A DNA stretch of 64,000 nucleotides from Anaerolineales bacterium (GCA_016789305.1 JAEURJ010000023.1:668084-732083), one strand, 5' to 3'. Shown: positions 17,521 through 27,077, counted from the first letter of the stretch. The notes: a model not told the origin generated them from the letters alone. Made by a program: numbers and translations.

Positions 17521-17978
17521 TACTTTTTAGGCTGGTGCTGCGCAATATAGCGGTCGCAATCAAGGGCGTGTTTTTTGGCACGTTTTTGCAAGGCGGGCAT
17601 GATCGAGAAGTCGCCCTTGATAAAGTCCGCGCCGTATTCGATGAGTTGCTGATTCTTTTTTTCCAGCATGGAGGCAAGTTCGGAGACGGGCTTTGGGGTG
17701 GTACTAAACGCCTGGGCCGGTGTGGGAGATTTCATCACTCCACGCTCCACCAGCAGCCAATCCAGTGTGGTTTTGTTTTCGGGGTTGTGGGCATCTGCAA
17801 TGGAAAGCCAGGGTTCAGCGCCGATCTCATAGTGTAACGTAACATCGGTTGTGGAATTGACGAATTGGACGGTGCAGCCCTTTTTAAAAAAAACAGTTTC
17901 GCTTTTCTTGAAACCGTATTTGCTTTCAAGTCCGCGAAAGGCCTTTGTCACAATTTGATCGAAATCTGATTTTTTCAT
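17520..17978 (-). CDS. Conserved hypothetical protein coupled to pyrD
   Basis: 152 residues, soluble, basic at both ends. A beta segment TVFFKKGCTVQFVNSTTDVTLHYEIG is followed by WLSIADAHN and a long helical C-terminus ending in AKKHALDCDRYIAQHQPKK. No known motif is recognised. Its stop overlaps the pyrD start by one base. This suggests co-expression but not necessarily a pyrimidine role. Confidence 0.65.
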   Translation of the reverse strand: MKKSDFDQIVTKAFRGLESKYGFKKSETVFFKKGCTVQFVNSTTDVTLHYEIGAEPWLSIADAHNPENKTTLDWLLVERGVMKSPTPAQAFSTTPKPVSELASMLEKKNQQLIEYGADFIKGDFSIMPALQKRAKKHALDCDRYIAQHQPKK

Positions 17979-18041
17979 GTTTTCACTTTCGAGGTGGATG
18001 AGTAAGATGGCTGCTTCGTTTATACCACCACTTGACCGATA

Positions 18042-18593
18042 TTAAGTTGATTTTGTTGCACCCAATTCAACCGTTTCTTTGGTTTTATACGCTTTTATTC
18101 TATTTAAGTAGAATTGCTGCCGGGGCATTCCAGATTGATCGCGGAGGTCGTAAAGCTCGCTGCGGGTGAGGCGTTCCTCTTTAGGATCTATCAATTCCTG
18201 TTTTACACATATTCCAGCTGCCCCATGAAACGCGTCGATGATCCTTCTTTTTTGGCCGAAAAGAAGCTCCTCCGGCAATTCGTTCAGCAGGAAATATTTC
18301 ACTTCCAGGGTTTCCCCATTTTGCGTTCTTAATTCTCCGCCAAGTGGTCTTGCTATGAATAAGGCCGCATGTATGTCGCTTGTGCTCCCCAAGCGTGAAT
18401 AAATGCCGACCAGACCCACAATTTCAATGTTTATTCCTGTCTCCTCTTTTGTTTCCCGGATTGCGGCTTCCACAAGAGATTCGCCATCTTCCACACCTCC
18501 ACTTGGCAGGCACCAAACCTCAAAATCCTCGCGTTTGGTAAGGAGTATCTTTTCATTTTCAATTACTGCGACATTAACTGCAATACCAGGCAT
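18042..18593 (-). CDS. NUDIX hydrolase
   Basis: 183 residues. Hydrolyses nucleoside diphosphates linked to another group. The NUDIX box G-x5-E-x7-REUxEExGU is complete: GGVEDGESLVEAAIRETKEE followed by TG. The fold starts at residue 3 with VNVAVIENEKILLTKRED. The C-terminal 60 residues (QELIDPKEERLTRSELYDLRDQ) are an extra helical part. The exact substrate cannot be deduced. Monocistronic. Confidence 0.88.
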   Translation of the reverse strand: MPGIAVNVAVIENEKILLTKREDFEVWCLPSGGVEDGESLVEAAIRETKEETGINIEIVGLVGIYSRLGSTSDIHAALFIARPLGGELRTQNGETLEVKYFLLNELPEELLFGQKRRIIDAFHGAAGICVKQELIDPKEERLTRSELYDLRDQSGMPRQQFYLNRIKAYKTKETVELGATKST

Positions 18594-18778
18594 GATCTAT
18601 CTTCCTTTGGCCTTTCTTCAACTGGTCCACGACTCTTTTATCTCCCATCTTTGGAAACGATATCTATTAATTCTATCCCACTCCTCACATTAAACATACT
18701 TTAGAAGGTCTTCCGTAGTATAGTTAATCGAATTAAAATATACGGGACGCATGGCGAGATCCCTGCTGGAGGTGTACG

Positions 18779-18886
18779 ATGAAACTCTACCTGCTCTCTG
18801 CCATCATGGACCTGTTGATCCTGCTGGCATACCCGATTGTATATATTGCCTATCGCGTTCGGAAAAAGATGGGCGAAAAGAAATAG
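18779..18886 (+). CDS. 35-residue single-pass membrane peptide
   Basis: ATG at 18779 with a strong GGAGGTG eight bases upstream. It encodes 35 residues: a short N-terminus, a hydrophobic helix from about residue 4 to 24 (LLSAIMDLLILLAYPIVYIA) and a very basic tail YRVRKKMGEKK, then TAG. The ribosome-binding site, membrane helix and positive-inside tail make it a believable small protein. glgC starts 39 bases downstream with its own GGAGG, so they are probably co-transcribed. Function unknown. Confidence 0.6.
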   Translation: MKLYLLSAIMDLLILLAYPIVYIAYRVRKKMGEKK

Positions 18887-18925
18887 CAAGTTATCTTAAA
18901 AACAGGAAAGACCTGGAGGCCCGTT

Positions 18926-20182
18926 ATGCCCTCGTTGAACGATATTCTTGCCGTGATCTTGGGGGGAGGGCGTGGCGCGCGCCTTTATCCGCTCACTCAG
19001 ATGCGGTCGAAACCTGCCGTGCCCATTGCCGGCAAGTATCGTCTGATCGATATTCCCATCAGCAACTGCATCAATTCAGAAATATTTCGCATTGCGATCC
19101 TGACCCAGTTCAACTCTGTGTCTTTGCATCGTCATATTTCACGCACCTATAATTTTGACGCCTTCCATCAAGGCTGGGTGCATATATGGGCGGCGGAACA
19201 GACCCTTGAAAGCGCAGACTGGTACCAGGGTACGGCGGACGCGGTCCGCAAGCAATTGCTGGAGATCCAATCTTCCGGCGCAAAGAATGTCCTGATCCTG
19301 GCTGGTGACCATCTATATCGTATGGATTACAAAGAGATGGCCGAGTATCACTGGGCAAATAAAGCCGATATCACGGTGGCAGTCCAGCCTGTTACAAAAG
19401 AGGAGGCGCCGCGTTTGGGTATTCTCAAGCGGGAGGCCGATGGACGTATTTCCTCCTTTGTTGAAAAACCAAAGGATCCTGAAGTTCAGAAAAAATTCGT
19501 CAGCCGCAATGATCCCGACCGACCATTCCTTGGCTCGATGGGAATTTATATGTTCAATACAAAGGTCTTGTTGGAGATGCTGACCGATTTTCCCAATCAT
19601 GATGATTTCGGCAGCGATATTATTCCGCAAGCCATTTCATCTCATTCGGTATTTGGCTTTGACTTTGAAGGATACTGGCAGGATATTGGTACGATCCGCT
19701 CTTTCTACGAAACCAATTTGCGTCTCACCACGGCAGAAACGCCCTTTAATTTTTACGATCCCAAGCTGCCGATCTACACAGATTCGCGCTTTCTTGCCGG
19801 CTCGATTGTGGAAGATAGTAAATTGAAAGATGTGTTGATCTCGGAAGGCTCCCGTATTCTAAAATCCGATATCACTCATTCGGTGATTGGTATTCGCACA
19901 CAGATTGGCGCCGGTTGTATCATCAAAGACACCATTTTGATGGGTTCCGACTATTACGACAAGGAGAGCCGCGAGTCTGATATCCCGGTGGGGATCGGCG
20001 AAAATTGTCATATCGAAGGCGCAATTTTGGATAAGAATGCAAGGATCGGCAGCAACGTGACCATTTTGCCGTTTCCGCGAAATACGGATATCGATCACGA
20101 GAATTGGTATGTCCGCGACGGTATTGTTGTCATCCCAAAGGATGCTGAGATTCCATCCAACACACGCATCGCCCCCGAATAA
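18926..20182 (+). CDS. glgC: Glucose-1-phosphate adenylyltransferase
   Basis: 418 residues. Makes ADP-glucose from glucose-1-phosphate and ATP, the committed step of glycogen synthesis. Seen: nucleotidyltransferase loop ILGGGRGARLYPLTQMRSKPAVPIAGKYRLIDIPISNC, the DHLYRMDY motif, SSFVEKPKDPE with the sugar-phosphate Lys, and a left-handed beta-helix C-terminus of hexad repeats ending PSNTRIAPE. GGAGG precedes the ATG. No other glycogen gene lies in the window. Confidence 0.95.
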   Translation: MPSLNDILAVILGGGRGARLYPLTQMRSKPAVPIAGKYRLIDIPISNCINSEIFRIAILTQFNSVSLHRHISRTYNFDAFHQGWVHIWAAEQTLESADWYQGTADAVRKQLLEIQSSGAKNVLILAGDHLYRMDYKEMAEYHWANKADITVAVQPVTKEEAPRLGILKREADGRISSFVEKPKDPEVQKKFVSRNDPDRPFLGSMGIYMFNTKVLLEMLTDFPNHDDFGSDIIPQAISSHSVFGFDFEGYWQDIGTIRSFYETNLRLTTAETPFNFYDPKLPIYTDSRFLAGSIVEDSKLKDVLISEGSRILKSDITHSVIGIRTQIGAGCIIKDTILMGSDYYDKESRESDIPVGIGENCHIEGAILDKNARIGSNVTILPFPRNTDIDHENWYVRDGIVVIPKDAEIPSNTRIAPE

Positions 20183-20290
20183 CCCTGTTTGGTCAAAAGT
20201 GACCATGTAAATCGCTGCCAGGCTGTAATACAATCCCGTTACAGGGCGTTCCCCCTGAAACGGGACGTATTAGAATTATGCTATACTCTT

Positions 20291-20545
20291 ATGAATAATA
20301 TGAAGTCAACGCGCGAATACTGGCCGCGCTGGGCAGAGTCCCTGCGCCATTATCAACTTCATGAGCTCACCGCCTCACTCCTTGAAGCAGGAAGCCCTCT
20401 TGCATTTTTAGGAGCACAGGCGGTTTATTTTGGACGTGCCTTCATGGCGAACGATCAATTGACCGCGCTGGCGGAAATGTTGGAAGAAGAATCAGAGGCA
20501 CAGGCGTTTGCCTCGTTTTTAATAAAAGAGAAGGTTCATTCATGA
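20291..20545 (+). CDS. Small helical protein, first gene of a seven-gene unit
   Basis: 84 residues from 20291, or 81 from the ATG at 20300. Neither start has a clear ribosome-binding site. TATACT at 20282-20287 could be a -10 box, which would make the message nearly leaderless and favour 20300. The protein is amphipathic helical (SLRHYQLHELTASLLEAGSPLAFLGAQAVYFGRAF) with an acidic segment EMLEEESEAQAFA. It overlaps the next gene by ATGA. Family not recognised. Confidence 0.6.
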   Translation: MNNMKSTREYWPRWAESLRHYQLHELTASLLEAGSPLAFLGAQAVYFGRAFMANDQLTALAEMLEEESEAQAFASFLIKEKVHS

Positions 20546-21273
20546 TCGAGCTGGGCATCCTTGGAGTTAGCGCCTTCCTTTTGTTGATCATCACTGTATG
20601 GAAGCGCAGGTCTCCCTCTGTTGTACGGGAGCTTCCTGCGCTTGTGCGTTTATACCGAGCCATCGGCTTAAGTGTGGAAGATGGCACCCGCTTGCATATT
20701 TCACTGGGCCACGGCGGATTATTAAATGCGCGCGGCGGATCCGCCCTCGCCGGCCTGGCTGCCTTGCGACTCATTTCAGAACGCACCTCGGTCAGTGATC
20801 AACCTCCGGTCGCCTCGGCTGGCGACCCGACGCTTGGTCTGTTAACCCAGGACACTCTCCAGGCTGGGTATCAAGCCGCCGGCGTGGAAGAGTTATACGT
20901 CCCCACCAGCGGACGTGTCACCGGGTTTGGCCCATTTGGTTTTGCCGCCGGTGCCATGCCGATCACTTCCAATGAAAATATTTCCGCAAACATTCTGCTC
21001 GGACATTTTGGCGCGGAAGTCGGCTTGTTGACCGAGGCCTCCGAGCGCGAGAATGTTACCGTCATTGGCGCAAGCGATGACCTTGCCGGACAATCCATCT
21101 TATTTGCAAGTTCCCAGGATTCACTGATCGGTGAAGAACTGTTCGCCTCCGGCGCCTATATTGGTGCCGGTCCATCCCACATGGCCAGTTTGACCGTGCA
21201 GGATGTTTTACGGTGGGTCATTGTGCTTGTTTTGTTTGCCGGAGCGTTTCTGAAGTTTGCGGGGATGATCTAA
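20542..21273 (+). CDS. DUF6754-like membrane protein
   Basis: 243 residues with one hydrophobic helix at each end (about 3-20 and 222-242). A soluble core of alternating Gly/Ala-rich strands and helices lies between them: GTRLHISLGHGGLLNARGGSALAGLAALRLI, TSNENISANILLGHFGAEVGLL, GASDDLAGQSILFASSQDSLIGEELFASGAYIG. The pattern recalls DUF6754. No active site is known. It overlaps the preceding gene by ATGA and the next by TAATG, so the unit is translationally coupled. Confidence 0.7.
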   Translation: MIELGILGVSAFLLLIITVWKRRSPSVVRELPALVRLYRAIGLSVEDGTRLHISLGHGGLLNARGGSALAGLAALRLISERTSVSDQPPVASAGDPTLGLLTQDTLQAGYQAAGVEELYVPTSGRVTGFGPFGFAAGAMPITSNENISANILLGHFGAEVGLLTEASERENVTVIGASDDLAGQSILFASSQDSLIGEELFASGAYIGAGPSHMASLTVQDVLRWVIVLVLFAGAFLKFAGMI

Positions 21274-21893
21274 TGCGTGTGCTCACCGCGATCATTGCCA
21301 TCGCAGTTGGCGTATTGGTTTTGCTGGGTTACTTTTTTCCTGCATTGCCCTATGTTCAAGACATTCAGGCCCTTCTGTTGAATTGGGCCATGTTGATGAT
21401 CGCAGCAGCTGCAATCGTTGGCGTTTTAAATCTGGTTTTCGTTCATGCCGATAAGATCCGTCGCCGCGAAAAGGGGAACTTATATAGTGCGATCCTGATC
21501 ATATTTCTTTTTGGAACATTTCTTTTAGGTCTTATTCTGCCCCCCGGCCACGAGATCATGCGGCTTATATTGAACGGCGTCATCTTTCCTGTGGAAGCCG
21601 CTTTGATGGGCATTCTTACGATCACATTACTGTATGCGGCCGTGCGTTTGCTGCGTCGTCGTGCAGATTTCACCACCATTGTTTTCCTGGTCACCGCCGC
21701 ATTGGTATTGTTTGGCTCAGCCACACTTCCTTTTGGCGAAAATATTCCAGTGTTCAGTGGCCTTGCCACCTGGATTCGGGAAGTGTTGGCGGCGGGCGGT
21801 GCACGCGGCATCCTGATCGGCGTGTCGTTGGGTACATTACTAACCGGTCTGCGCGTTTTATTTGGCATTGACCGTCCATACGGGGGTAACTAA
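21273..21893 (+). CDS. Five- to six-helix membrane protein
   Basis: 206 residues from the coupled ATG at 21273 (TAATG overlap with the previous stop). Hydrophobic helices lie near residues 3-22, 28-52, 65-85, 90-115, 125-145 and 170-195, with short basic cytoplasmic loops such as HADKIRRREKGN and RLLRRRAD. No motif known to me. It probably forms part of a membrane complex with the neighbouring membrane proteins. Confidence 0.7.
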   Translation: MRVLTAIIAIAVGVLVLLGYFFPALPYVQDIQALLLNWAMLMIAAAAIVGVLNLVFVHADKIRRREKGNLYSAILIIFLFGTFLLGLILPPGHEIMRLILNGVIFPVEAALMGILTITLLYAAVRLLRRRADFTTIVFLVTAALVLFGSATLPFGENIPVFSGLATWIREVLAAGGARGILIGVSLGTLLTGLRVLFGIDRPYGGN

Positions 21894-24613
21894 TGGATCA
21901 AATGATCAAATGCCCTGCCTGCGGCGAAATCAACTCGGCAGAACTGGATTATTGTCAAAAATGTAATACACACCTGCGACAGCAGGACAAGGCTTTTAAA
22001 CCGGGGGAATTACCTAATAAAAAAAACACGGCGGAATTGGAACCCATCCTGCCGCAATGGTTGCGTGATGCCCGTGAACAATCGCGCCAAACATCGCAGG
22101 ATGACTCCATCGAAAGTGTGCGCCCTGCCAGACCCCAACAGCCTTCCCAACCAGCCGCTTCCAATGTGGACTTTTTAGCTGGTCTCCAATCTCACGCATC
22201 GGACGACACCGAAGACGAGACTCCCGACTGGCTTGCCAGTATTACGGGTGTTAGCAATAAGGCAAAAAAGGCCGGCCCGGAAGCTGCCGATGTTCATCGA
22301 GTGGAAATGGGCGGCAGGGATGATTTTGCGCGCGATGCCGAAAACGAATCCCCAAGCTGGCTGGCTGATATACAGTCCCAGCCCAAAACCGAAAAAGACG
22401 AACTAACTGATTGGTTTAAGGAAGCTTCCAACCAGGCGGATGATAATTCCAAGGATTGGCTGGGACAATCAACCGCCGGCAATATATTCATCAATGAGAT
22501 CGATGAACCTGCAACCTCAGACCAGGCACCAGATTGGTTGCGTCAGATGCAGGCGGATGAATCTGCAAAGAACAACCCTGTAAAAGCAGAGCCGTCTTTT
22601 ACCGCCAACGATGATGGTCCAGATTGGTTGAAGGGGATGCAGCCAGAAAATTCTTCTGCTGGTGAAGGGCAATCAGGCCTGTCCAATGACGATGCCCCTG
22701 ACTGGCTCACGAGAATGGGTGGTGATCAACCCACCAGTGCAGGCGCTGCCGATGTCATGCCGTCGTTTTCATCTAATGACGATTTGCCATCCTGGCTCAA
22801 CTCGGATGCTTCACAGGAAAAGAGTCAGCCGCAGAAATCGAATCCTTTTTCAGAGTCAGGCGTCGGTGGGAACGATGCGCCGTTTTCGTTAACCGAAGAT
22901 ACTCCGGATTGGTTAAAGCCCACACCATCCGAGCAGCCCAAAACTCCTGCTTTAAGAAATACATCGCCCTTAAAAAATACATCTCCGTTATGGTTGAGAG
23001 AGACTACACCGGGCGGCGAAGCGGAGGATGCGAATGTGCCGGCCTGGCTTTCGTCTGATGCGCCGGTGATCAATCAACCTCCGGCGATCGATCAACTTCC
23101 CACCCCTGCCGCAACCCAAAATGATGAAGCCGAGTTCGGGGATATTCCAAGTTGGTTGAAGGCGGCTGCACCGCAATCCTCCATTTTTTCAGAACCTGCT
23201 GTTGAACCGGAACCAGCTTTTTCCTCCGACACTCCGGATTGGTTATCCGCCTTCAAATCAGTGGAAGGTTCACAGCCTGCCTCGCCGTTCGAAACAGAAA
23301 CAAAAAATGATTCGAATTTAACCGCCCCCGCTTTTACCGAAAACGCTTTTGATGGTGGAAGTGATGCGCTCTTCACTGAAATGCCGGATTGGCTTTCCAA
23401 TGCTTCTGAAGAACCCCTGGCAAACTCCGCTCCTTTCGCACCTGTTGCCAATAATGCGGAAACGCTCTCGGCGGGCGAACTGCCTTCATGGGTACAGGCG
23501 ATGCGGCCGGTGGAATCCAGCAGTTCCGCGAGGTCGACTGCTGCATCCTCCAGTGATCAAACGTTGGAATCGCGCGGTGCCCTTACAGGTTTGACCGGGG
23601 TGCTTCCTGCGGTTCCCGGTTACACACCTTCCAGCAAACCAAAGGCGTATTCCATTTTGCTGCAAGCCACCGAGGAACAGAAGTCCCATGCTTTTTTGTT
23701 GGAACAGATTCTTTCTGCAGAGACGGAGCCGCAGCCCATCGCTTCCTTCCAGCCTTTGGCTGCTTCACGGCCTTTGAGATGGTTCATCGCTGTAACAGTT
23801 CTTGCCATGCTGATAACGGTAACCGCCCTGGGCACGCAGTTATTTACCCTGCCGGCTTTATCCATGGCGGCTCCCAGCGCCTTAAAAGGTGCATTGGACG
23901 TTGCGCAAACTGTGCCTGAGGGAGCGCCTGTTCTGGTGGTGGTGGATTATCAGCCTTCCCATGCTGCTGAGCTCGAAGCCGCTGCCGCGCCCATGCTCGA
24001 TCAGATGGATTTATTGCGCCATCCTAAATTGATCTTTATCTCCACAAATGAAATGGGTTCGATCCTGACTCAACGGCTTCTTTCCCTCCCCTCCCTGAAA
24101 GACCGTTACCGGGGGGAAGGTCAATTCACGAATCTGGGGTATTTGCCGGGCGGCGAATTGGGAATCCGTGCTTTTGTCCAAAATCCACTCCAAGCCAAGC
24201 CATTGGATGTTTCACAAAATCCATCTCAACTGCAGCCGATATCTGTTGTGCAGTTTGTTGCAGTGATCGTACTGACTGATAATGCCAATTCCGGTCGTGT
24301 TTGGATCGAGCAGGCGACTGCGGCGACTTCTCCTCTGCCGTTTCCGGCGCCGATCGTTTTAATTACCAGTGCGCAGGCCGGCCCAATGATCCACCCCTAT
24401 TATGTTTCCGGACAGGTAAAGGGTATTGTCAATGGTTTGTATGGTGCGGCCATCTTTGAACAAAATAATGCAGGCCGTCCTGGCACTGCCAGAAGCTATT
24501 GGGACGCATACAGTCTTGGGATGTTGTTGGCAATGAGTATGCTTGCACTTGGCGGCTTATGGAATTTGGCACTTGGTATGCGAGATCGATCAACGCTAAA
24601 GGAGGCGAAGTAA
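21893..24613 (+). CDS. Zinc-ribbon protein with about 16 P-x-W-L motifs and a C-terminal membrane domain
   Basis: 906 residues. N-terminal zinc ribbon CPACGEINSAELDYCQKC (residues about 6-23). A roughly 500-residue acidic, Pro/Ser/Asp-rich disordered region then carries a short motif again and again: LPQWL, TPDWL, SPSWL, APDWL, GPDWL, LPSWL, VPAWL, IPSWL, MPDWL and variants, about 16 in all, usually after Asp or Glu. A membrane helix follows (about 620-645, RWFIAVTVLAMLITVTALG), an extracytoplasmic domain with PEGAPVLVVVDYQPSHAAELEAAA, and a last helix. The repeated motif looks like a multivalent docking ligand. Start overlaps the previous stop (TAATG). Confidence 0.75.
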   Translation: MDQMIKCPACGEINSAELDYCQKCNTHLRQQDKAFKPGELPNKKNTAELEPILPQWLRDAREQSRQTSQDDSIESVRPARPQQPSQPAASNVDFLAGLQSHASDDTEDETPDWLASITGVSNKAKKAGPEAADVHRVEMGGRDDFARDAENESPSWLADIQSQPKTEKDELTDWFKEASNQADDNSKDWLGQSTAGNIFINEIDEPATSDQAPDWLRQMQADESAKNNPVKAEPSFTANDDGPDWLKGMQPENSSAGEGQSGLSNDDAPDWLTRMGGDQPTSAGAADVMPSFSSNDDLPSWLNSDASQEKSQPQKSNPFSESGVGGNDAPFSLTEDTPDWLKPTPSEQPKTPALRNTSPLKNTSPLWLRETTPGGEAEDANVPAWLSSDAPVINQPPAIDQLPTPAATQNDEAEFGDIPSWLKAAAPQSSIFSEPAVEPEPAFSSDTPDWLSAFKSVEGSQPASPFETETKNDSNLTAPAFTENAFDGGSDALFTEMPDWLSNASEEPLANSAPFAPVANNAETLSAGELPSWVQAMRPVESSSSARSTAASSSDQTLESRGALTGLTGVLPAVPGYTPSSKPKAYSILLQATEEQKSHAFLLEQILSAETEPQPIASFQPLAASRPLRWFIAVTVLAMLITVTALGTQLFTLPALSMAAPSALKGALDVAQTVPEGAPVLVVVDYQPSHAAELEAAAAPMLDQMDLLRHPKLIFISTNEMGSILTQRLLSLPSLKDRYRGEGQFTNLGYLPGGELGIRAFVQNPLQAKPLDVSQNPSQLQPISVVQFVAVIVLTDNANSGRVWIEQATAATSPLPFPAPIVLITSAQAGPMIHPYYVSGQVKGIVNGLYGAAIFEQNNAGRPGTARSYWDAYSLGMLLAMSMLALGGLWNLALGMRDRSTLKEAK

Positions 24614-25311
24614 TGACCCTTCCTTTCGACGTGAACACCCTTGATCTGTTTAGCGGTCTTGCCGGCTTGATCTTTACCCTGATGATTTTTAGTTATGTGA
24701 TCGGGGATAATTTTCTTTTCCGTATCGCGTTGTATATTTTTACGGGTGTCTCTGCCGGGTATATTGCGTCAGTGGCCTGGTGGCAGGTACTTCGACCCAA
24801 TCTGGTCGCTCCCTTGATATCTGGTTCCGCCCTCGACAAGGCCTTGTTGGTCTTTCCACTGGCCGGGATCTTGATGATCCTGATGAAAGTGCTGCCAAGG
24901 TTATCAGGGATCAGCCGCTTTGCCATGGCTTTCATCGTAGGTGCAGGAGCGGCAGTCACAATTGCCGGCGCTTTGCGCGGCACGCTGATTCCGCAGGTGG
25001 AGGGGACGCTCAATTCCATCCCTCGTATGAATACTCCGGCCGACCTGGCTCAAAACTTCAACATGCTGGTCAACGGCGTTGCTATATTACTGGGCACGGC
25101 ACTTACTTTGATCTATTTTCATTTTGGGGCACGCACACAACAGGATGGTTCTGTTCGCCGCATGGGTGTAATTGAGATCCTTGCCTGGTTGGGCCGCTTC
25201 TTTATCGGCGTAACGCTTGGGGTTGTGTTTGCGGGCGTGTATTCCGCCGCGCTCACTGCTTTGATAGAGCGTATTTCTTCCATGATCAATTTATTTGGGA
25301 ATATTCCTTAA
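24613..25311 (+). CDS. Multi-pass membrane protein
   Basis: 232 residues from the ATG at 24613, which overlaps the previous TAA by one base. About seven hydrophobic segments, with small loops; one loop has HFGARTQQDGSVRRMG. No motif is recognised. The coupling to the zinc-ribbon protein and the following ASKHA protein suggests that the three act together. Confidence 0.7.
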   Translation: MTLPFDVNTLDLFSGLAGLIFTLMIFSYVIGDNFLFRIALYIFTGVSAGYIASVAWWQVLRPNLVAPLISGSALDKALLVFPLAGILMILMKVLPRLSGISRFAMAFIVGAGAAVTIAGALRGTLIPQVEGTLNSIPRMNTPADLAQNFNMLVNGVAILLGTALTLIYFHFGARTQQDGSVRRMGVIEILAWLGRFFIGVTLGVVFAGVYSAALTALIERISSMINLFGNIP

Positions 25312-25313
25312 TC

Positions 25314-27074
25314 ATGCCTTCTTCACTTGTTGACGGGAATTCACTTCTTGCGGTAGATGTAGGCGCCTCGAGCACACGCGCTGTGTTGTTCGATGTGGTT
25401 GAAGGCGAATATCGCTTTATCGCTTCCGGTATTGCGCCATCCACAGCGGAAGCGCCTATTAAAGATGTCAGTGAAGGTGCGCGAAACGCGATAGTCAATT
25501 TGCAATCGGTGCTTGGAAAAAAATTGCTTGATTCAGCGCGCGGATTGATTACGCCGAGTCAGGCCAACGGGTCCGGAGTGGATGCGCTCGTGGTTACTCT
25601 TTCCGCCGGCGCCACCATCAAGACGGTCATCGTTGGCCTGCTAAAAGATGTATCTCTTGAAAGTGCGAGACGCCTAACTTCCTCCACGTATACCCGCGTG
25701 GTCGATACCATTGCATTGAATGATACCCGCAAAGCGGAACAAAAAATTGACAGCATCCTGCGGCTCCGCCCGGATCTGGTGGTGATTACCGGTGGAACGG
25801 ACGGTGGCGCATCGCTCTCGGTCCAAAAAATGCTGGAACCGATCGGTCTGGCAAGTTTTCTTTTGCCGGAAGAAAAGCGTCCGTCCGTGCTTTTTGCCGG
25901 CAACCAAAAACTGGAGGATGAAGTAAAGAGTTTGGTTGGATCGCTTTCCTCATCCATGCATTTTTCCCCCAACGTACGACCCTCACTTGAAACTGAAGAT
26001 CTTGACCCGGCCGAACGGGAATTGGCTCACATATTTGTCAATATTCGTAAACGTCAGATCAAAGGCGTGGATCAACTGAACCTGTGGTCTGGTGGGCACA
26101 TACTTCCTACAGCGTACGCCACCGGACGCATGGTGCGTTATCTGACAAGAGCATATAACGATAGCAGTATTTTAAGCGTTGATATCGGCGCTTCAGCGGC
26201 TTCGATTTCCGCCGGATTCAAAGGCACATCCACATTGAACGTATTTCCCCAATACGGTCTTGGGGAAAATCTTGCCCATCTCTTAAAATATACAACACTT
26301 GAAGACATCCTTCGCTGGTCATGGCTGGATATTTCAAAAGGCGTATTGAGCGATTATCTCTATCAAAAATCGCTATATCCCGCCACCATTGCAGCAACAA
26401 AGGAAGATTTGGCTGTTTCACAGGCGATCACGCGGCAGGCGCTCCATTTAGCGATGCAAAATGCCCGCCGTGACTTTCCACGGAATATTGCCCAGATCAA
26501 GAAAAACTTAACGCCAGGTTTTAGTTACATTTTTATGGGTGGCGGTGCGTTGAGTGACGCCTCACGCCCCAGCCAAAGCCTGCTTCTGCTCCTTGATTCG
26601 ATTCAGCCTGTAGGTGTTTCTACCGTAATTCTTGATCAAAACAACCTGCTGCCATTGTTAGGAGCAGCTGCATCTCGCAACAACATCTTGCCAGTTCAAG
26701 TCATGGAATCGGGGGCCTTTATGATAATTGGAACGACCATTGCCCCTGTGGTCACTGCATCCTATGGAACTCCGATCATGCGCGCCATCCTGACTTATGA
26801 AAATGGAACCGAATCGAGGGTCGAATTGAAGTATGGAAGCTTGGAAACTTTGCCGCTTGCCAGTGGTGAAGAAGGCAGGTTGAATGTTCAGCTCTTAAAA
26901 GGTGCAGATATCGGTTATGGTCCGGGAAAATCCCCCAAACAAGGGATTTCTATCACTGGCGGAGCATTGGGCGTTGTTCTGGATGGACGTGGACGTCCGT
27001 TCAATTTGCCAACAGACGCAGTACGCCGTCGTGAACTCATTAAAAAATGGTCGTGGACTTTGGGAGGCGAATAA
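25314..27074 (+). CDS. MutL/GlmL-like ASKHA protein
   Basis: 586 residues. The actin/Hsp70-like nucleotide-binding fold is visible: phosphate-1 loop LLAVDVGASSTRAVLFDV at residues 10-27, a second such strand LSVDIGASAASISAGF near 290, and VVITGGTDGGAS near 158. This arrangement is that of the glutamate mutase L family, thought to maintain B12-dependent mutases. No glutamate mutase or other B12 mutase gene is nearby. In this operon it may energise or regulate a membrane complex instead, much as ASKHA proteins do in pilus systems; that is inference. Confidence 0.75.
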   Translation: MPSSLVDGNSLLAVDVGASSTRAVLFDVVEGEYRFIASGIAPSTAEAPIKDVSEGARNAIVNLQSVLGKKLLDSARGLITPSQANGSGVDALVVTLSAGATIKTVIVGLLKDVSLESARRLTSSTYTRVVDTIALNDTRKAEQKIDSILRLRPDLVVITGGTDGGASLSVQKMLEPIGLASFLLPEEKRPSVLFAGNQKLEDEVKSLVGSLSSSMHFSPNVRPSLETEDLDPAERELAHIFVNIRKRQIKGVDQLNLWSGGHILPTAYATGRMVRYLTRAYNDSSILSVDIGASAASISAGFKGTSTLNVFPQYGLGENLAHLLKYTTLEDILRWSWLDISKGVLSDYLYQKSLYPATIAATKEDLAVSQAITRQALHLAMQNARRDFPRNIAQIKKNLTPGFSYIFMGGGALSDASRPSQSLLLLLDSIQPVGVSTVILDQNNLLPLLGAAASRNNILPVQVMESGAFMIIGTTIAPVVTASYGTPIMRAILTYENGTESRVELKYGSLETLPLASGEEGRLNVQLLKGADIGYGPGKSPKQGISITGGALGVVLDGRGRPFNLPTDAVRRRELIKKWSWTLGGE

Positions 27075-27077
27075 AAA

